A stretch of DNA of 64,000 nt from Ilyonectria destructans (taxonomy: Eukaryota; Ascomycota; Sordariomycetes; Hypocreales; Nectriaceae). The DNA lies in assembly GCA_020740775.1 (NCBI GenBank), contig JAHEWK010000003.1:434001-498000 (forward strand), given 5' to 3'. The translations under genes were made by a program, and so were the position numbers. Positions 44,157 through 56,036 of the stretch are shown in pieces. A model generated the notes under the pieces. That model was not told the origin of the DNA, ran no database searches, and saw nothing but the letters and a program-made list of their open reading frames with translations. Every line of letters begins with the position of its first letter. Position 1 is the stretch's first letter.

Positions 44157-45360
44157 GGGAATTAGGCAGGGCGCAGTTCTGAACAAGGTGGATGTTGCGG
44201 CTCTGCCGGTGGTCAAGAGGGATCGTCGAGAATCACGAGATTAGGGACTCGGGGGCCCCAACTTGGGTGCGGGTAAGAAAAGAATGGAGGGCGAGAAGCG
44301 GCGCGTGCTGGGAGGGAGGTGACGTATGTTGTGTGGGGGGTGCGGACGGACGGTTGGCGAGGCTGTCGCGAGAGCAGCGTGGGAGACGGGGCGGCGGGTT
44401 GGTAAATAGTAGCCGGGAGGCTGCGAGGTGCCGCAATCAGCAACAGATAGTGAAGCGAGGCCAAGAGGTAATCATAGTGATGTCGATACGAGCCTGGCTT
44501 TAGTGTGGGCGAGCGTGAGCTGTGTTGTTTGGCTGCGGAGAACGGCTGGGTGGTGAGAGTGATGAGTCCAGGTGAGAGTCGAGAGGGAGCTGGGCAGCCA
44601 ACCCACTGTAGCTCGGGGGGTCATTAGCACACATTAGCATGAGCCACAGTCATTGGCCATGCGACCGGGGAGTCGGCTTTTGTCAGCCCGCCAAGCCACC
44701 AGCGCTTGGACGAGCCAGCACAGAAGTTCTAGAGGGCTTCGTCCCATGCATTCGGGGGAGCCTCAGGTTCTTGTGGAAACGTACAATTAGCGAGGACTAA
44801 TCCCCCTTGACGTTTCAAACCTCTGCTATTATGATCCAGACATTACGGCCGTGTCGGGGAAACCCACGTCCAGCGCCGAGCAGGTACCGTCCGGCTTCAG
44901 CTCCAGTGGAAAGGTACCTAGACCTCCCTCTGTAACGCCTCGTTTTAGCGGGCATGTGGGTGGGCGCTGGGCGCTGCACAGGCACCCGCTCCCCCAACAC
45001 ATGTCTTGGCGTCTCCATCCATGACGTCGCTGGCGGGAATACGAAGTCGCATGGAAGACGGTAAACGATTAGCTTACCCTCGCAACCTCGCAACCTCGCA
45101 ACAACACCGTATCCGGGGCTGAATACGCGCGCCATCCTTTAGGTTGAGAGACATTCGGCTGGGTTCGTTTCACCTGCAATGCAACGCCATCCTTACTCGT
45201 ATCCAAAATGGGCACTCGTGCATTTGTGAGCTCATCTTTCGCCGACTCACCAGCCGAACCCACGCACAGATGGACCGCCAAGCTAGAGCCACGTCTATCT
45301 CGACCCAAAAGTTCTCATCCACTCACGGCGCACATCACCATCTCAACCTCGCATCGCATC
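44157..45360. other. Divergent intergenic region
   Basis: 1204 bases with no supported gene. A short tandem repeat (CCTCGCAA, three copies) lies at 45077-45102. An in-frame ATG at 45208 could lengthen the WD protein by 51 residues, but that extension has no recognisable sequence. Confidence 0.5.
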
Positions 45361-46707
45361 ATGGATGACCCTGACTGCGACCGCGACCGCCCTGCAGATG
45401 TCGACGCCAATGCTGACCTCTCCAACCCCAGCGCCATCTCCCAGCATCAAAGCGCCCCAGCCGTTCATCTGCTAGCCGGAAACGTCATCGCTCGGCCGAG
45501 ACATGATGCCCAGGACCACGCCAGCTCCAGTCCACGAGAATTCTACACCTCCGCCCAATGGACCGCCGACGGGACCTCGCTGGTAGCCTCGTCCTCGTTC
45601 AACTCCATATCCACCTTCGTTCTCCCCAGCGACCTTCTCGACCCATCCTCCAGGCCACGCAGCCTCGCTGCCCAGTCCACCGTCTTCCTCCCCGAACCTA
45701 CGCAGACCATCGTCCCGGCGCCGTACTTCTCCCTCACCGAGGCCGCCACCCAAACAGCCCTCGTCGGCTGCCGTGACCACCCCCTCCACCTGTATCATCT
45801 CTTCCCCCGCGAGGATGGGCCTGCCACGCCGCTGGCATCTTACAAGCTCATCCGGCACGAGACGGAGGAGTTCATCACGCCGTCGTCAATGCTATGGGAG
45901 CATCCCGGAACGCATTTCCTGTGCGGCTCTACGAACCGCCTCGACTACTTTGACATGTCGCGCCACGGCTCAGATGGCCCGTTGCTCACCATCCCCACCA
46001 TCCCCTCCAAGCGACACATCGCCAAGGGCAGCGGCGTCGGGATGAAGGGCACCGTGTCGGCCCTTGCTGCATCCCCAATGGAAAGCAGCGGCGGCTCCAT
46101 TGTAGCTGCAGGCATGTGGACGCGCTGGGTCGGGCTATACGACCTTCATCGTACGGACAAGGCCGTAGCTAACTGGTCCGTCTCCAACACGGACGACATG
46201 GATGGCGCCGCGGAAATTGGTGGGCAAGGCATAGTCCAAGTACGCTGGAGCCCATGTGGTCGATATCTAGTTGTCAACGAACGCCAGTCTACGGGACTTC
46301 TTGTCTATGACATTCGCGGCTCGGGCAGACTCCTCAGCGTGCTCAACGGCCGAGACGCGGCAACACAGCAGAAGCTTTCTTGCGACGTCTTCCAGGGCGA
46401 CCAACATGGCGACTCGTCGTTTTTCGAGGTCTGGGCTGGATCCAAGGATGGCTCCGTCGTAGTATGGGAAGACGTCGGCAGTAGCTTTGGCATCGTAGAG
46501 CCGACATGGGACTGGAAGGCTCACGAGTCTCCCGTCGGCAGCACCATCCTTCACTCGAGCGGTTCAGTCGCAGCGACGTGCTCTGGGGGATGGGGAGCGC
46601 CATCCGTTCAAGAAATTGAAGATGACTTTGGCGAGTCCAAGTCTTTACCCAATGCCCAAAGGGTCTTTGACGAATCTGGACTCAAGATCTGGTCCATTGG
46701 AGGCTGA
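45361..46707 (+). CDS. WD-repeat protein of the WRAP53/TCAB1 (Swt21) type
   Basis: One exon encodes 448 residues from ATG 45361. After an acidic N-terminus come repeats in the order EFYTSAQWTADGTSLVASSSFNSI, FSLTEAATQTALVGCRDHPLHLYH, HPGTHFLCGSTNRLDYFDMSR, then KGTVSALAASPMESSGGSIVAAGMWTRWVGLYDL (in pieces), VQVRWSPCGRYLVVNERQS and FFEVWAGSKDGSVVVWE. The run KGTVSALA...VGLYD is characteristic of TCAB1/WRAP53 and yeast Swt21. In animals the protein carries H/ACA scaRNAs and telomerase RNA to Cajal bodies. In yeast Swt21 helps splicing. Either role is possible here. It is intronless. Confidence 0.82.
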   Translation: MDDPDCDRDRPADVDANADLSNPSAISQHQSAPAVHLLAGNVIARPRHDAQDHASSSPREFYTSAQWTADGTSLVASSSFNSISTFVLPSDLLDPSSRPRSLAAQSTVFLPEPTQTIVPAPYFSLTEAATQTALVGCRDHPLHLYHLFPREDGPATPLASYKLIRHETEEFITPSSMLWEHPGTHFLCGSTNRLDYFDMSRHGSDGPLLTIPTIPSKRHIAKGSGVGMKGTVSALAASPMESSGGSIVAAGMWTRWVGLYDLHRTDKAVANWSVSNTDDMDGAAEIGGQGIVQVRWSPCGRYLVVNERQSTGLLVYDIRGSGRLLSVLNGRDAATQQKLSCDVFQGDQHGDSSFFEVWAGSKDGSVVVWEDVGSSFGIVEPTWDWKAHESPVGSTILHSSGSVAATCSGGWGAPSVQEIEDDFGESKSLPNAQRVFDESGLKIWSIGG

Positions 46708-47137
46708 TCCATGACCAGATGCCCATCCCGTACGTGTAGGTTTCCATTATAGATGATACCCCATAAGCCTTCGGGCTTACTTGGATTTTGACAAGGTCAT
46801 GACCAACAGATATTAAGACTTGGACCATACGTAGATGCCTTCTCAGCGGTGATCTATTTAGATCGTTTGACAGCGTTCGGATCGAGCAGACCCAAGAGGG
46901 GAGGGACCACGATCGAAGATACCCAACTAAATGGAGCACTTGGGCTTCTGGGAGTATCACTGGATGATTTGATCACCTCACAATAGCAATCGATCATCCA
47001 GACTATTAATAAGCATAAATGGTTTGTATATAAAGTTCCGTCAAACTTGCCACTTTTGGCGCGGCCGCAGCAGCCCATGTTCCATTGCTTTTGATACCTG
47101 AACGGCCACTAAGCAACCAAGGCAGAAGGTTCCAAAT
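46708..47137. other. Convergent gap
   Basis: 430 bases of shared 3' flank; no gene seen. Confidence 0.5.
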
Positions 47138-47927
47138 CTAGAAGGAAATTAGCGCGTGGAATATTCCATAATAAATAGTGTTGAAGGTGAAAAAGAGGTC
47201 ATACACTCCAATGGCTCTAAAGGCACCGATCGCTTGGAGAAAGCCATCGCCAACGCGGCACTGAGCGCTCCCCGAGCCTTTTTGGCAAGGCACCATGTTT
47301 ACTCGTGCCCAAACAGCGCCCCCCGTAGCCACAGGATCCAGCATCAGAAACAGAACAAAGATCATGACCACGACGGGGCGGACGGAGGCTGGCCGAGATG
47401 CGAACGACGGGTCCAACCAGGTCCGCAAGGTTATGTTGATGGTGACTATCGCGATGGCGGATACCTCGATGGTGCTGGCAATCATGTTCACCAGGCTAAG
47501 ACGCTGAGTCATGTGCAACACTTGAGCGGCGACGCTGCGTTGGGCGCACTTACACTTCACCGGTTGCTTCGCGAAGACTGATTCTCGTCAGAGGCATCCA
47601 CGAAACTATCATCCCGCTGATCCACGGTATCGTCAAAGCGGAGAGGGTGATTCCCGTGGCGACTTGCATTCTCCAGCCGCTGAGGTGCACTTTCGACCGT
47701 GTCCGGTTCTCTATTCGCGGAGCGGGTGGATTGTCCTCGCTCCCAAGAGCAAAAACATGCACTCGCGCAGGCTCCGTGACGCTGCCGCCGGTGGCATCGC
47801 GGACCGGCTCTGCAGCGTCGACGGTAGTATGGCTGGGTTCGCGCGGGTACGGCGCATCGGCGAAGCCAATCACGCTGTCTTCGCTCTGTCGCGGCGATAT
47901 TGGAGTGTCGGTGCTCATTGTAGCCAA
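47138..47927 (-). CDS. Hypothetical multi-pass membrane protein
   Basis: Exons 47927-47556 and 47503-47138 give 245 residues (52-nt intron with CATGACTCAG at its end). The first 85 residues are polar. Hydrophobic segments are GITLSALTIPWISGMIVSW, LVNMIASTIEVSAIAIVTIN, VVVMIFVLFLMLDPVATGGAVW and YDLFFTFNTIYYGIFHALISF. Four membrane passes with a cytosolic N-terminus is the likely topology. I do not recognise the family. The last 20 residues could instead be intron if a further exon exists. A start at 47918 (MSTDTP) is equally plausible. Confidence 0.55.
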
Positions 47928-49115
47928 GGCGTAAAGTTCACGGACAGCGATTAATGCGAAGAAATAACATCATCACGGCGGCATATACTCATGGTTGCGA
48001 TATATCAAGACAAAAGCACCGGCAAAGCGGCAAGAAGGGCCTCCGCTTAGCAGGTCAGCCTCACAAACGAGCGTCTTAGTCGGGCGTAGGCAGAATACAC
48101 TTGCCGGGAGGTAGCATTGCGGCGTCGAAGGACATCCAATCTTTTCAGCTGTTCCTATTAAGAGTTCGTTGATTGGGCGCAGGACCAGTCCCTTGTCTCA
48201 AAACGCCTCAGCTTGACGTGTCGAGGCTCACTGTGACGACAATCGAGCCACACCTCGAACAACACTAGACAGCTTACGGCCATTTCAGCATAGCCTCGAC
48301 GTTGAGTGCTAGCGACCAGTGATACGGTACCTCGAGCTGTTCAGTTCAGCATCAATCCGGACAAAGGCGAGCATCCGTCAAGAGTGTCGAATGCTCATAT
48401 TAAACCTTCAGCGGAGCCGCCCAGCGCACAAGGTTTTCGGGCTCGTATAGCTGGAGCCCAGGCAGAACCCAGTCAAATCAGAGGAGCTCAAGTTAATTTG
48501 GCTGGACAATCTCGTACTAATGGTGATGTCTAGGATGCCACCGATATTAGATGAATTCTGTGACTGAAGTCAGGGTGCTGGACGCTGGGCTTCTCAAGTT
48601 TCCTGTCGATCGAAGATGCGCCTCCTATTATGCATACGGACCATATTTTAGAACCCACGGCTACGGTTTTGGAATGTCTGCCTCCGCCACAGAAGAGTTC
48701 CAGCCATCTCATGACAGGTTGAAATGGATGAAGGTATGCAATTTTAGTCCACCCATGAACACACTAGGTGACAGAATGTATAGCCAAAGCTGTTGTTCTA
48801 TGTGCGATTAATCTACCTAGGTATCTACTACCATCCTGTAAATGCCGACCGTGTGGTCATGTCTCCTCCACGATTACCAGGCCGATTTCAACCGACTAGT
48901 CTATCAACTTTCCATTGATGATCCCAAAATGCTGTGCAGGGCCACATGCTCATTACTTCCCTGACAGAGTCTTTCTAAACACGAAACTCCACTTCGGATA
49001 TCGACCCAACCAGAAAACGCCATTAGAATCCAAATCAATCGTCATCTCACAAGTACATTTCCTCCAACCTGTCATTTAGATGATCTTAGTCCCTCCTCGT
49101 ACAATCATGATTCTC
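47928..49115. other. Intergenic region
   Basis: 1188 bases without a supported gene. ORFs at 48306-48811 lack any motif. Confidence 0.5.
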
Positions 49116-50611
49116 CTAGACCCAGCTGGGGCCCCGGTTCTGCTGCCACAACGGTCCTCCACCTCCTCCGCGGGGACCTGGATAAGGGACGGTAGGACTA
49201 TCGGGGTTGCTGACGGGGGCTGTGGGCGGCCTGGACTGTTCCTCTGGGATTTGTACTAGTCCAGAGTCGTAACCTTGGGGGTAGTCGTCGATTTCTCGAC
49301 TATGCCGAGTCAGGGGCACTTCGTCTTGGTCCATCTGGTGTGAGCCGTTGCCAACAGCCATAATGCCACCTGCGGATGAGCCAGGACCGTATCCGTAGGG
49401 GTAGTTTGGCTGATACGGTTCCGCTCTATACTCTTCATCTAATTCGGTCAATGGGGTCATAGTCCCACGTGCGACGGGTATTGGCGGTGGTGGGCGATTT
49501 TCGTAGCCCTCCTGCATAGGTAGTAGTGGCTGGATGTTACCATTGCCTTCAGATCCGGGCCTGTGTTTGTCATTAGCATGGTTCTCTTCTCCTGTGCGCT
49601 TCGCCGGGATAGCGCCTCAATGGTAACATACTGTGCTTTCTGGTTCCCACCATTATTGCCCTTCTTCCGTTTCCACAACCAGACGCCGAGGAAGATCAAA
49701 GCCACTAGTGCGGCAACGCCACTAATTGCACCGCCGATGATTGCGCCTGTGTTTCGCGAACCATTGTTGTCGCCATCAGTATCAGGCGCAGAAGCTGCGC
49801 TTGTCGACGATGAAGAGGCATCCCCAGAATTGGTAGATGAAGCCCCATCAGTCTCCGTACTCTCACTTGCAGACGAAGTTTCGGAAGCGCTCTGAGTAGA
49901 TGATTCTGTGCTGGATGTCTTGGTGTTTGACTTTGTTTTGGTAGTAGATGTTTCGGTCGTCGATGTTTCTGTGGCTGTTTCGGTGGCTGTTTCTGAGGAG
50001 CGTGTTCGCGACGAGGTCGACTTCTTGGTTGACTCGGAGGATTCGGCAGTTTGCGTTGCTGAGACTGATATGCTAGTAAGGTGGATAGTCGACTTTCCCG
50101 AAGCAGTTCCTACAACTGTGGTGGCCAATCCTGACGAGGTGCCGCATCCATACTGAGTGTACCCTCCCTCGAAACTGTTTTTGTAACAGACATTGGATCC
50201 CTGGCACGTAAAGACATATGGGTTGACTTCTGACTGCGCCCCACTATTCAGGTCGACACAGCCTGTGTAGACGCCCTGGGTGCAAGCGCCGCTATCGGGA
50301 CAACAGCCAACAGCACCTTGCTCAACCTCGATAACACAATGTGATCCGGCAGAGCAGGTAGCTGGAAGCGCGGGGTCGCCTCCGATGTAGCCGCAGACGG
50401 TGTTCAGAGCTCGGCGGTTCAGCAAGTCGTCGAAGTTGCCGGGGGCTGCAGTCGCGGCGAGGGGCCAAGGTAGGACATTGAGTTCGCGGTAGTCGAGGGT
50501 CTTGGTCGGTTGCGGCAGTGCGTACGGGTGTGCGCTTGTGAGGTGGACGATGATGGAGAGGACGACGAGCGCTGCAGATGGCAAGCGCACCGTTCGGTTG
50601 GCGGGGGACAT
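49116..50611 (-). CDS. Mucin-like single-pass membrane protein with Cys-rich ectodomain
   Basis: Exons 50611-49632 and 49560-49116 give 474 residues. The 71-nt intron (GTATGT, branch GCTAATGAC, CACAG) is needed to join the tail; without it the frame ends early. Layout: signal peptide (LPSAALVVLSIIVHLTSA), an ectodomain with about ten Cys (residues 70-160, TVCGYIGGDPALPATC through GGYTQYGCG), about 120 residues of Ser/Thr repeats (SSETATETATETSTTETSTTK), then one membrane helix AIIGGAISGVAALVALIFLGVWLWKRKK and a Pro/Gly/Tyr-rich cytosolic tail of about 150 residues. The architecture matches fungal cell-wall sensors of the Wsc/Mid2 kind, though the Cys domain is not a clear WSC. Ligand and signalling partner are unknown. 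Confidence 0.75.
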
Positions 50612-52638
50612 GGCAAAGAGGATCGTCCTTTGTCTCACTCAAACATGGTCCGTCGACGGGTCGCGCGTAGATGGGATGTTGCGGGGGGGTTGGTGATGGT
50701 TGACACAGGAAAAGCAGTGCCCGCCAGGTACGAAGAATGCGACCTGGTCAATTAGGGATGCTGGAGGACAAAAACTCACGATAGACGGCGCAAAGAAAAG
50801 ATTGCCAAGATTTTTCGAGGGAACAAAAGAGAGGGAAAAACGAGAGAGGAAGAAGAACAGGGCCGTAACACGGCAACGGCGACCTGGAAATAGCCCCGAT
50901 TTACGAGGAACCTGAACCTGGGGCGGCAGGAGCGTGCAGGAGCTGGGCGTTGGATGCGCAAGGGTCTGGACAACTGGCAAGGGCCTGTCGGACAGCGCGG
51001 GGCTTTGGTTGGCGTAGGCTGGAGGCGTTGCTAGGCAAGAGGAAAAAAGGCTGGCGACAGATTCAGGACCCTGTCGATTTGGTGCTTAGTCCGTGGGTGG
51101 TAAGGCCCGACGGCCCATGACCCAGTGAGCGAGCAGCAGGGATAAGGCCAGGGACCAGGGGCGGCAAGAAGATGGGCGATGGGGCGAGATGCTTAGGGAT
51201 GCGCTGTAAGTGTTGGCAGCCGATGGCGTAGCGCTACTGTACGCTGTATCTCGTAGCGTCACCTGGCCGGGGGAGGCTGGATGGCCTGGCTGGGGTGGTT
51301 GGCGGGCTAGCAGGGCAGGGAAGCGGTCTGGGGGCTGGGGAGGCTTCGCATGCTGCAGAGAATCAGAGGGCGACAGGGGTTCGTGAGCGGGTGGGCGGTG
51401 ATGCTGGCGATCAGACGTGATGCGAGCATGGAAGGATGAAAAGAAAACGCCAAAGGGGCCAGCATTGATGAATAGATGGCGCGAGGGAATTGGCCGTTGC
51501 GTCAAAACAATCGTCAACCTGGTGCCGGGGTGACAGACTCAGACACAGCAGCCAGCGGCCCCACGCGGGCGGGTAACAGAGCCCTCGGGGCCAGAAATGG
51601 AACGTGAAACCAGCCAGCTCTGGCCCGATGACGCTGAAACTTGTCGTGAGGGTTCTGTAGCGCCGGGCCGCCGCGAGTCCCGACTCACTGAGTTTGGTGT
51701 TGCCCTCAGATCCGTGTCGCAGGATCGGTGCTTCATCTTCAGTCAAGGCTGTGTGTTTCGTCCGTTCGTCATTGCTTGGAGGAGAGGTGCTGATCTGCAA
51801 TCTGCATCTCCATCGCTGTCTCTCATGTATGTCTCTGCATGTCTTACCTTGATCTCCGTGTGTGCTCGTCATCCGGCCAGGCTGCGGCCACGTCGGCATG
51901 CGACTCTACAACTTCCTCAACCGGTCGCTGGACCGATCTGTGCTGCAGCTCATGCACCGCGCAAACACCCTGTATGATTCCACATCATCTAGACGCACGT
52001 TTCGTCGCCACGCATCAAGTTCCTCCTCGCACACGAGCCTTGGCACTGCCCACCCCTTGTAACACCGTTACGCCGTCTGATGTTGGCGGCCTGCCAGCAA
52101 ACACTGTGTCTGCGCACCACTTCTTGCAGCGGCGAAACAGTGCGCGTTTCTCTGCAGATCCGTCCATCTGCCGTCTTAGCTTGTGGCAGTGTGCTTCTAA
52201 ATCGGGATCATGACACCGACTTTTGACCTTAGGTCATCCCCACTCATAATATGTCCGCATTATCACGGAGTCCATGGCACCCTTATGAGGAAAGATCCTT
52301 TCAAAAAAAATTCCATTCTTTATCTAGCCGACTAATAGTCTCCCTTGACTTAAATCCATTTTCTATCCGTCGCTGTAATCTGTCATCGCTTATCTCGCAA
52401 GTCTATATGCAACCGATCCAAATTAACTCTGGATTGGAATTCATCTCATTCCGCCCAGACCAAAACATAAACGCCACGCTGTTGTCTTCAATCCACATAG
52501 GTTAGTCGCCATGCTCGACTGGAATCCTCTGGCGTACTCGAGTGCCCATGTGATTGATGCTCGAGACCCACTGTCTCCATCCACCATCAACAGTGTCCCA
52601 TTACTACTGCCCTGCGTCCACTCTTGACCCTTCCCCTC
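50612..52638. other. Long upstream region of the mucin-like gene
   Basis: About 2.0 kb without a recognised gene. The ORFs at 50639-50980, 51086-51517, 51411-51899 and 51839-52213 have biased but non-matching translations. A long 5' leader or 5' UTR intron for the gene ending at 50611 is likely (GTGAGT on the minus strand near 50778). Confidence 0.45.
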
Positions 52639-53819
52639 TTACACCATCAGCTCGCGGTGGGAGTTGGTGCTGCCCTGGGAGCCGGTCTCGGGGATGTTCT
52701 CGTACATCTCGTAAGAGCCGCTGGACTTGCCAGACTTGCCAGCCTTCTTGGCAGCCTTGAGATCTCGCTTCTCCTCCTTCTTCTGCTGTTTGAGCGCCTT
52801 CTTCTCCTTGCGGCTGAGTCGCGGGAAGTCGCTGTCGGGGCCCCGCAGGACCAGGCCGGGGTGCATGGAGTTGAGGAGAACCAGAGCCAGCAGCATGGGG
52901 AAGGCGTCCAGGCACAAAGCGTAGTCCTCGTGGGTCAGGATCGGGTTGCTGGTGTTCGCGCCGGGGCTGAACTCGTACAGACGGAACACGATTCGAACCG
53001 TGACCAGGACCAAAACGGACAGCATGCACCAGATCAGGTACTTCATCCGGCCAATGCGCGATCCCTCGAGCTTCACCAATTGGCGGTAAAAGGAACCCGT
53101 CAGGACAGTGAAGATGAGGATAAATGCCAACTGAACACCAACACCGGCCATGTAGAGCTTCTTGCCGATGCTTGCAACCTTGTCGTCATCGCCAGATAGT
53201 AGGATACCGCCGGCAGCCTGGACGATGAAGCAGACAACATCCAGCCAGATGAAGAGGGTTCCCATCTTAATTGCCCGCACGCCCCAGATCTTCTTCTCGG
53301 GGATTCGGAAGTAAATCATGCGTGCAACAGTCATGTAGGCAAATGCGTTGATCCCTGCAGACTAGTCAGTCGGATTTCTTAACACGTCAAGAATTGGGTG
53401 CTTACATAGAGGCGCAAGCAAGAAGAAGAGCTGTCCCCAGATAGCAAGGGAGAGCTCCTGTTGATTACGGCTGCCGACGGTCTTGATCGCAAAACCCGCC
53501 AGCTCCCAAAGCGCACCCATGATGACCACCCAACAGTATCGCTTCATAGAGTTAGCAACCAATGTGGTTGAGGGGATTGGGAACTGCAAGATCAACATAC
53601 CTTTTTGTAGATTATGGCTTGCATAAGATGGATCGAACTTGTCAAACCAAACAGCACAGCAAAGGCGAGATTGGCGCCAAAGCTCGGGTTGAAGGCATAG
53701 TTGGCATTACAGGCGTCGATAGGGACATAGCCGTACTTGCCAGGCACGGCGGTGGTGCAGGACGCCGTAGCTGAAGCGGTTGTCCTCGACGCGATGTCGG
53801 CTATCGTGGTGGTGGCCAT
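52639..53819 (-). CDS. RTA1-like seven-transmembrane protein
   Basis: Exons 53819-53601, 53541-53406 and 53354-52639 give 356 residues. The splices restore YKKRYCWVVIMGALWELAGFAIKT and LLAPLWINAFAYMTVARMIYF. The family signature of RTA1 proteins is clear: YVP near the N-terminus, E-x-x-GF in helix 3, LLAP-W-NA-Y in helix 4, and FRLYEFSPGANTSNPILTHEDYALCLDAFPML, with the usual E-Y-x-x-G and D-x-x-PM loops. RTA1/RSB1 proteins export or flip lipids such as sphingoid bases and confer resistance to amphipathic compounds. The C-terminus is a Lys-rich cytosolic tail (KEKKALKQQKKEEKRDLKAAKK). Confidence 0.92.
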
Positions 53820-56036
53820 TGTATGAGATGTGGGGGATGTGGGAGAAAGGAGGTGGTGTTTGTTGGTGTTTGTAAGTCAGCCCAGTGGTGCGTGGAAGTG
53901 TAAAAGAAGAGGAAGCTGTTGTCAGGCTGAAGATGAGAGTGCGCTGTTTGATGCGGATGATATTCCTCCATTTTGAGAAGTCATGAATGCCTTTAAGTAA
54001 CTGCTCTTCCAATTCACGAGGCTGATTATTGGGACAATCTCAGTTCTGAGGCTTTGGTGGATTGACGATTGGCGATGGCAGTGTTGCTGATGCCCGCGTA
54101 TGGGGCTCAGACTGTGACGTGGGGCATGAATTACACGCTCGCCAAACTGTGGTTGGTCGAGCCGCGACTTGGGGCCAGGGGAATCCAACGGTGCTCGCCA
54201 AAGCTAAGCCGGATAGCGACTGGTCAACCACGCGTCAGCCTTCAAGACCCGCCAGGATCGACACCCCAGTCGTTAAACACTGAGTCTCGAATCAGATCTC
54301 ATTGCTCGTGTAGTTGCGAATAACCAGCCCTACGCAGCACGCAGCACGCAGCATTGTATTGAGGCAGTGAGATAATGCCATCACGCTAAATGTTACACGT
54401 TGAGCCCCGCGTCGGCACGATATTCATCCAGCCCATGCTCATTCCAACCAGTGAGGATTGGGTCAGAGCCCTCCAGTCCGGCATTAGTTCTCTTCCACGC
54501 ATTCAATCCCCCACCATTGGATTGTTTCCTTTTCTGTGGCTTGAAAATACGGGACTTGCTTGCGTATTGCCAACATGCAGCCATGATCCGGGTTGACGTA
54601 GTCATCGCCATGGCCCGTAAGCCGCATGCCAGTTGCCTGGGGTTGGTTTCGGTGGCTCCGCGGATGGGAACAAGCTCAGGCCAAAATTCAAGCTTTTTCT
54701 TCTTGCTCGTCAAGGGTGGCTGGTGGCTGCGACTTGTTGAGTGTCGTCTTTCGGAGGTTTCCCAACTCGGTAGCCGTGGTGACGCACACTCCTCCATTGA
54801 TATGTGGCATGGTGCAGAGGTTTTTCGGATAGCGGCACGCTGTAGAGTTGGTGCTTACTCTCAGCGCTGGCTACGCTCCACTACGGCATATGATGTGTCG
54901 TTGATGGGGCAGACAAACGAATGAAGGTTATGTACGTCAGTATTGTCGGGCAAGTGAGAAATTCCCTTCATTTTAGAGCATTGGATTGTTCCAGGGTAGT
55001 GTGCTACGAGGGAGGTTTACACCAACCATTTGCATCGCGACTGTAAAGGACATTAAAAAAATCGGTCCTGTTTATATTTATGGTTCAGTTTTAAGTATTG
55101 CTATGTATGCACAGGTACAACCTTTTTACTAAAGCCTGAGTTAAACTAATTTATCTACCAAATGTTAGCCGAAGGTTAAATTATCGGAGTAAATGCGTGT
55201 GTTTCTCAGATGTCGACTCGAACCTCATAAATAAACAAATGTTATTATGATAGGTGATAAATACGAATAAGTCGTCCAAAGCTTTACTTCTAAAACTGCT
55301 GTATTTTACTTGAATTTACAATAGATGCACTGAATCCCTACAGTGTTTAACGTGCGAATCTTCATCTACGACTACTATTCTAGGAATACCGCAATCGCCC
55401 CAATTGTGGAACTCTCCAAGATATGCTGTTGATATTTCTTGTAGACTATTGATTGCATCTCAGTCACACATTATGGCTGAGCAAAACAATCAATTCCATG
55501 AATCACTAGGGGCAATGCCAATGGTCCACGCCGTGTTGTTTGTAACATTTGCCGGTAGTTTCTTTCCTATTGGCGTCTTCTACGCTATTCGATACTATAT
55601 GTATTCCCACTCACTTGTCTGAGTGTGCGTCTGCGTCGGTGACGGTACGGTGTGTTGGTGTGGGTGTCTGAGAGTGGTGGCTTTGCAATAACAGGCTCGG
55701 TATGCTATTCCACCCCTAACGCATGTCCACATAGATGGCCAAGAACAGCCAGGCACTTTGACATCCGGTATCCGATACTTGAGAGTAGCAACGCCATACC
55801 ACTAGGTAACATCAACGTCCTCGTAGTTCATCTCCACATAGGAAAGCAGACGATTTAGGTCTGCCGACACATAAACGAAAGTTGGCATGTAAATCATAAG
55901 GTCACCTTCATTTGCCCAGCCGCCTCGTGAAAAGTGATGATCACCATGCACAACTTGCTACCGGCAGGTTTTAATTCCCGCGGGAAACACATCGACCTAA
56001 AGAGCCCATTGATTTGAACTCAAATTAACTTCCAAC
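53820..56036. other. Gene-poor, partly AT-rich region
   Basis: About 2.2 kb with no supported gene. Bases 55050-55350 are strongly AT-rich. A 7-bp tandem repeat (CGCAGCA, three copies) lies at 54332-54352. One small ORF at 55454-55621 (56 residues) has a hydrophobic stretch MVHAVLFVTFAGSFFPIGVFY. It could be a cytochrome b561-type helix remnant, but this is weak. Confidence 0.5.

Noticed and set aside
45205..45360. N-terminal extension of the WRAP53-like protein from ATG 45208
   Set aside because: The extra 51 residues look like translated leader sequence and the ATG at 45361 gives a normal length.
54393..54924. ORFs of 134 and 174 residues on opposite strands
   Set aside because: They overlap, have no recognisable family and lie in a gene-poor region with no promoter or intron signals.
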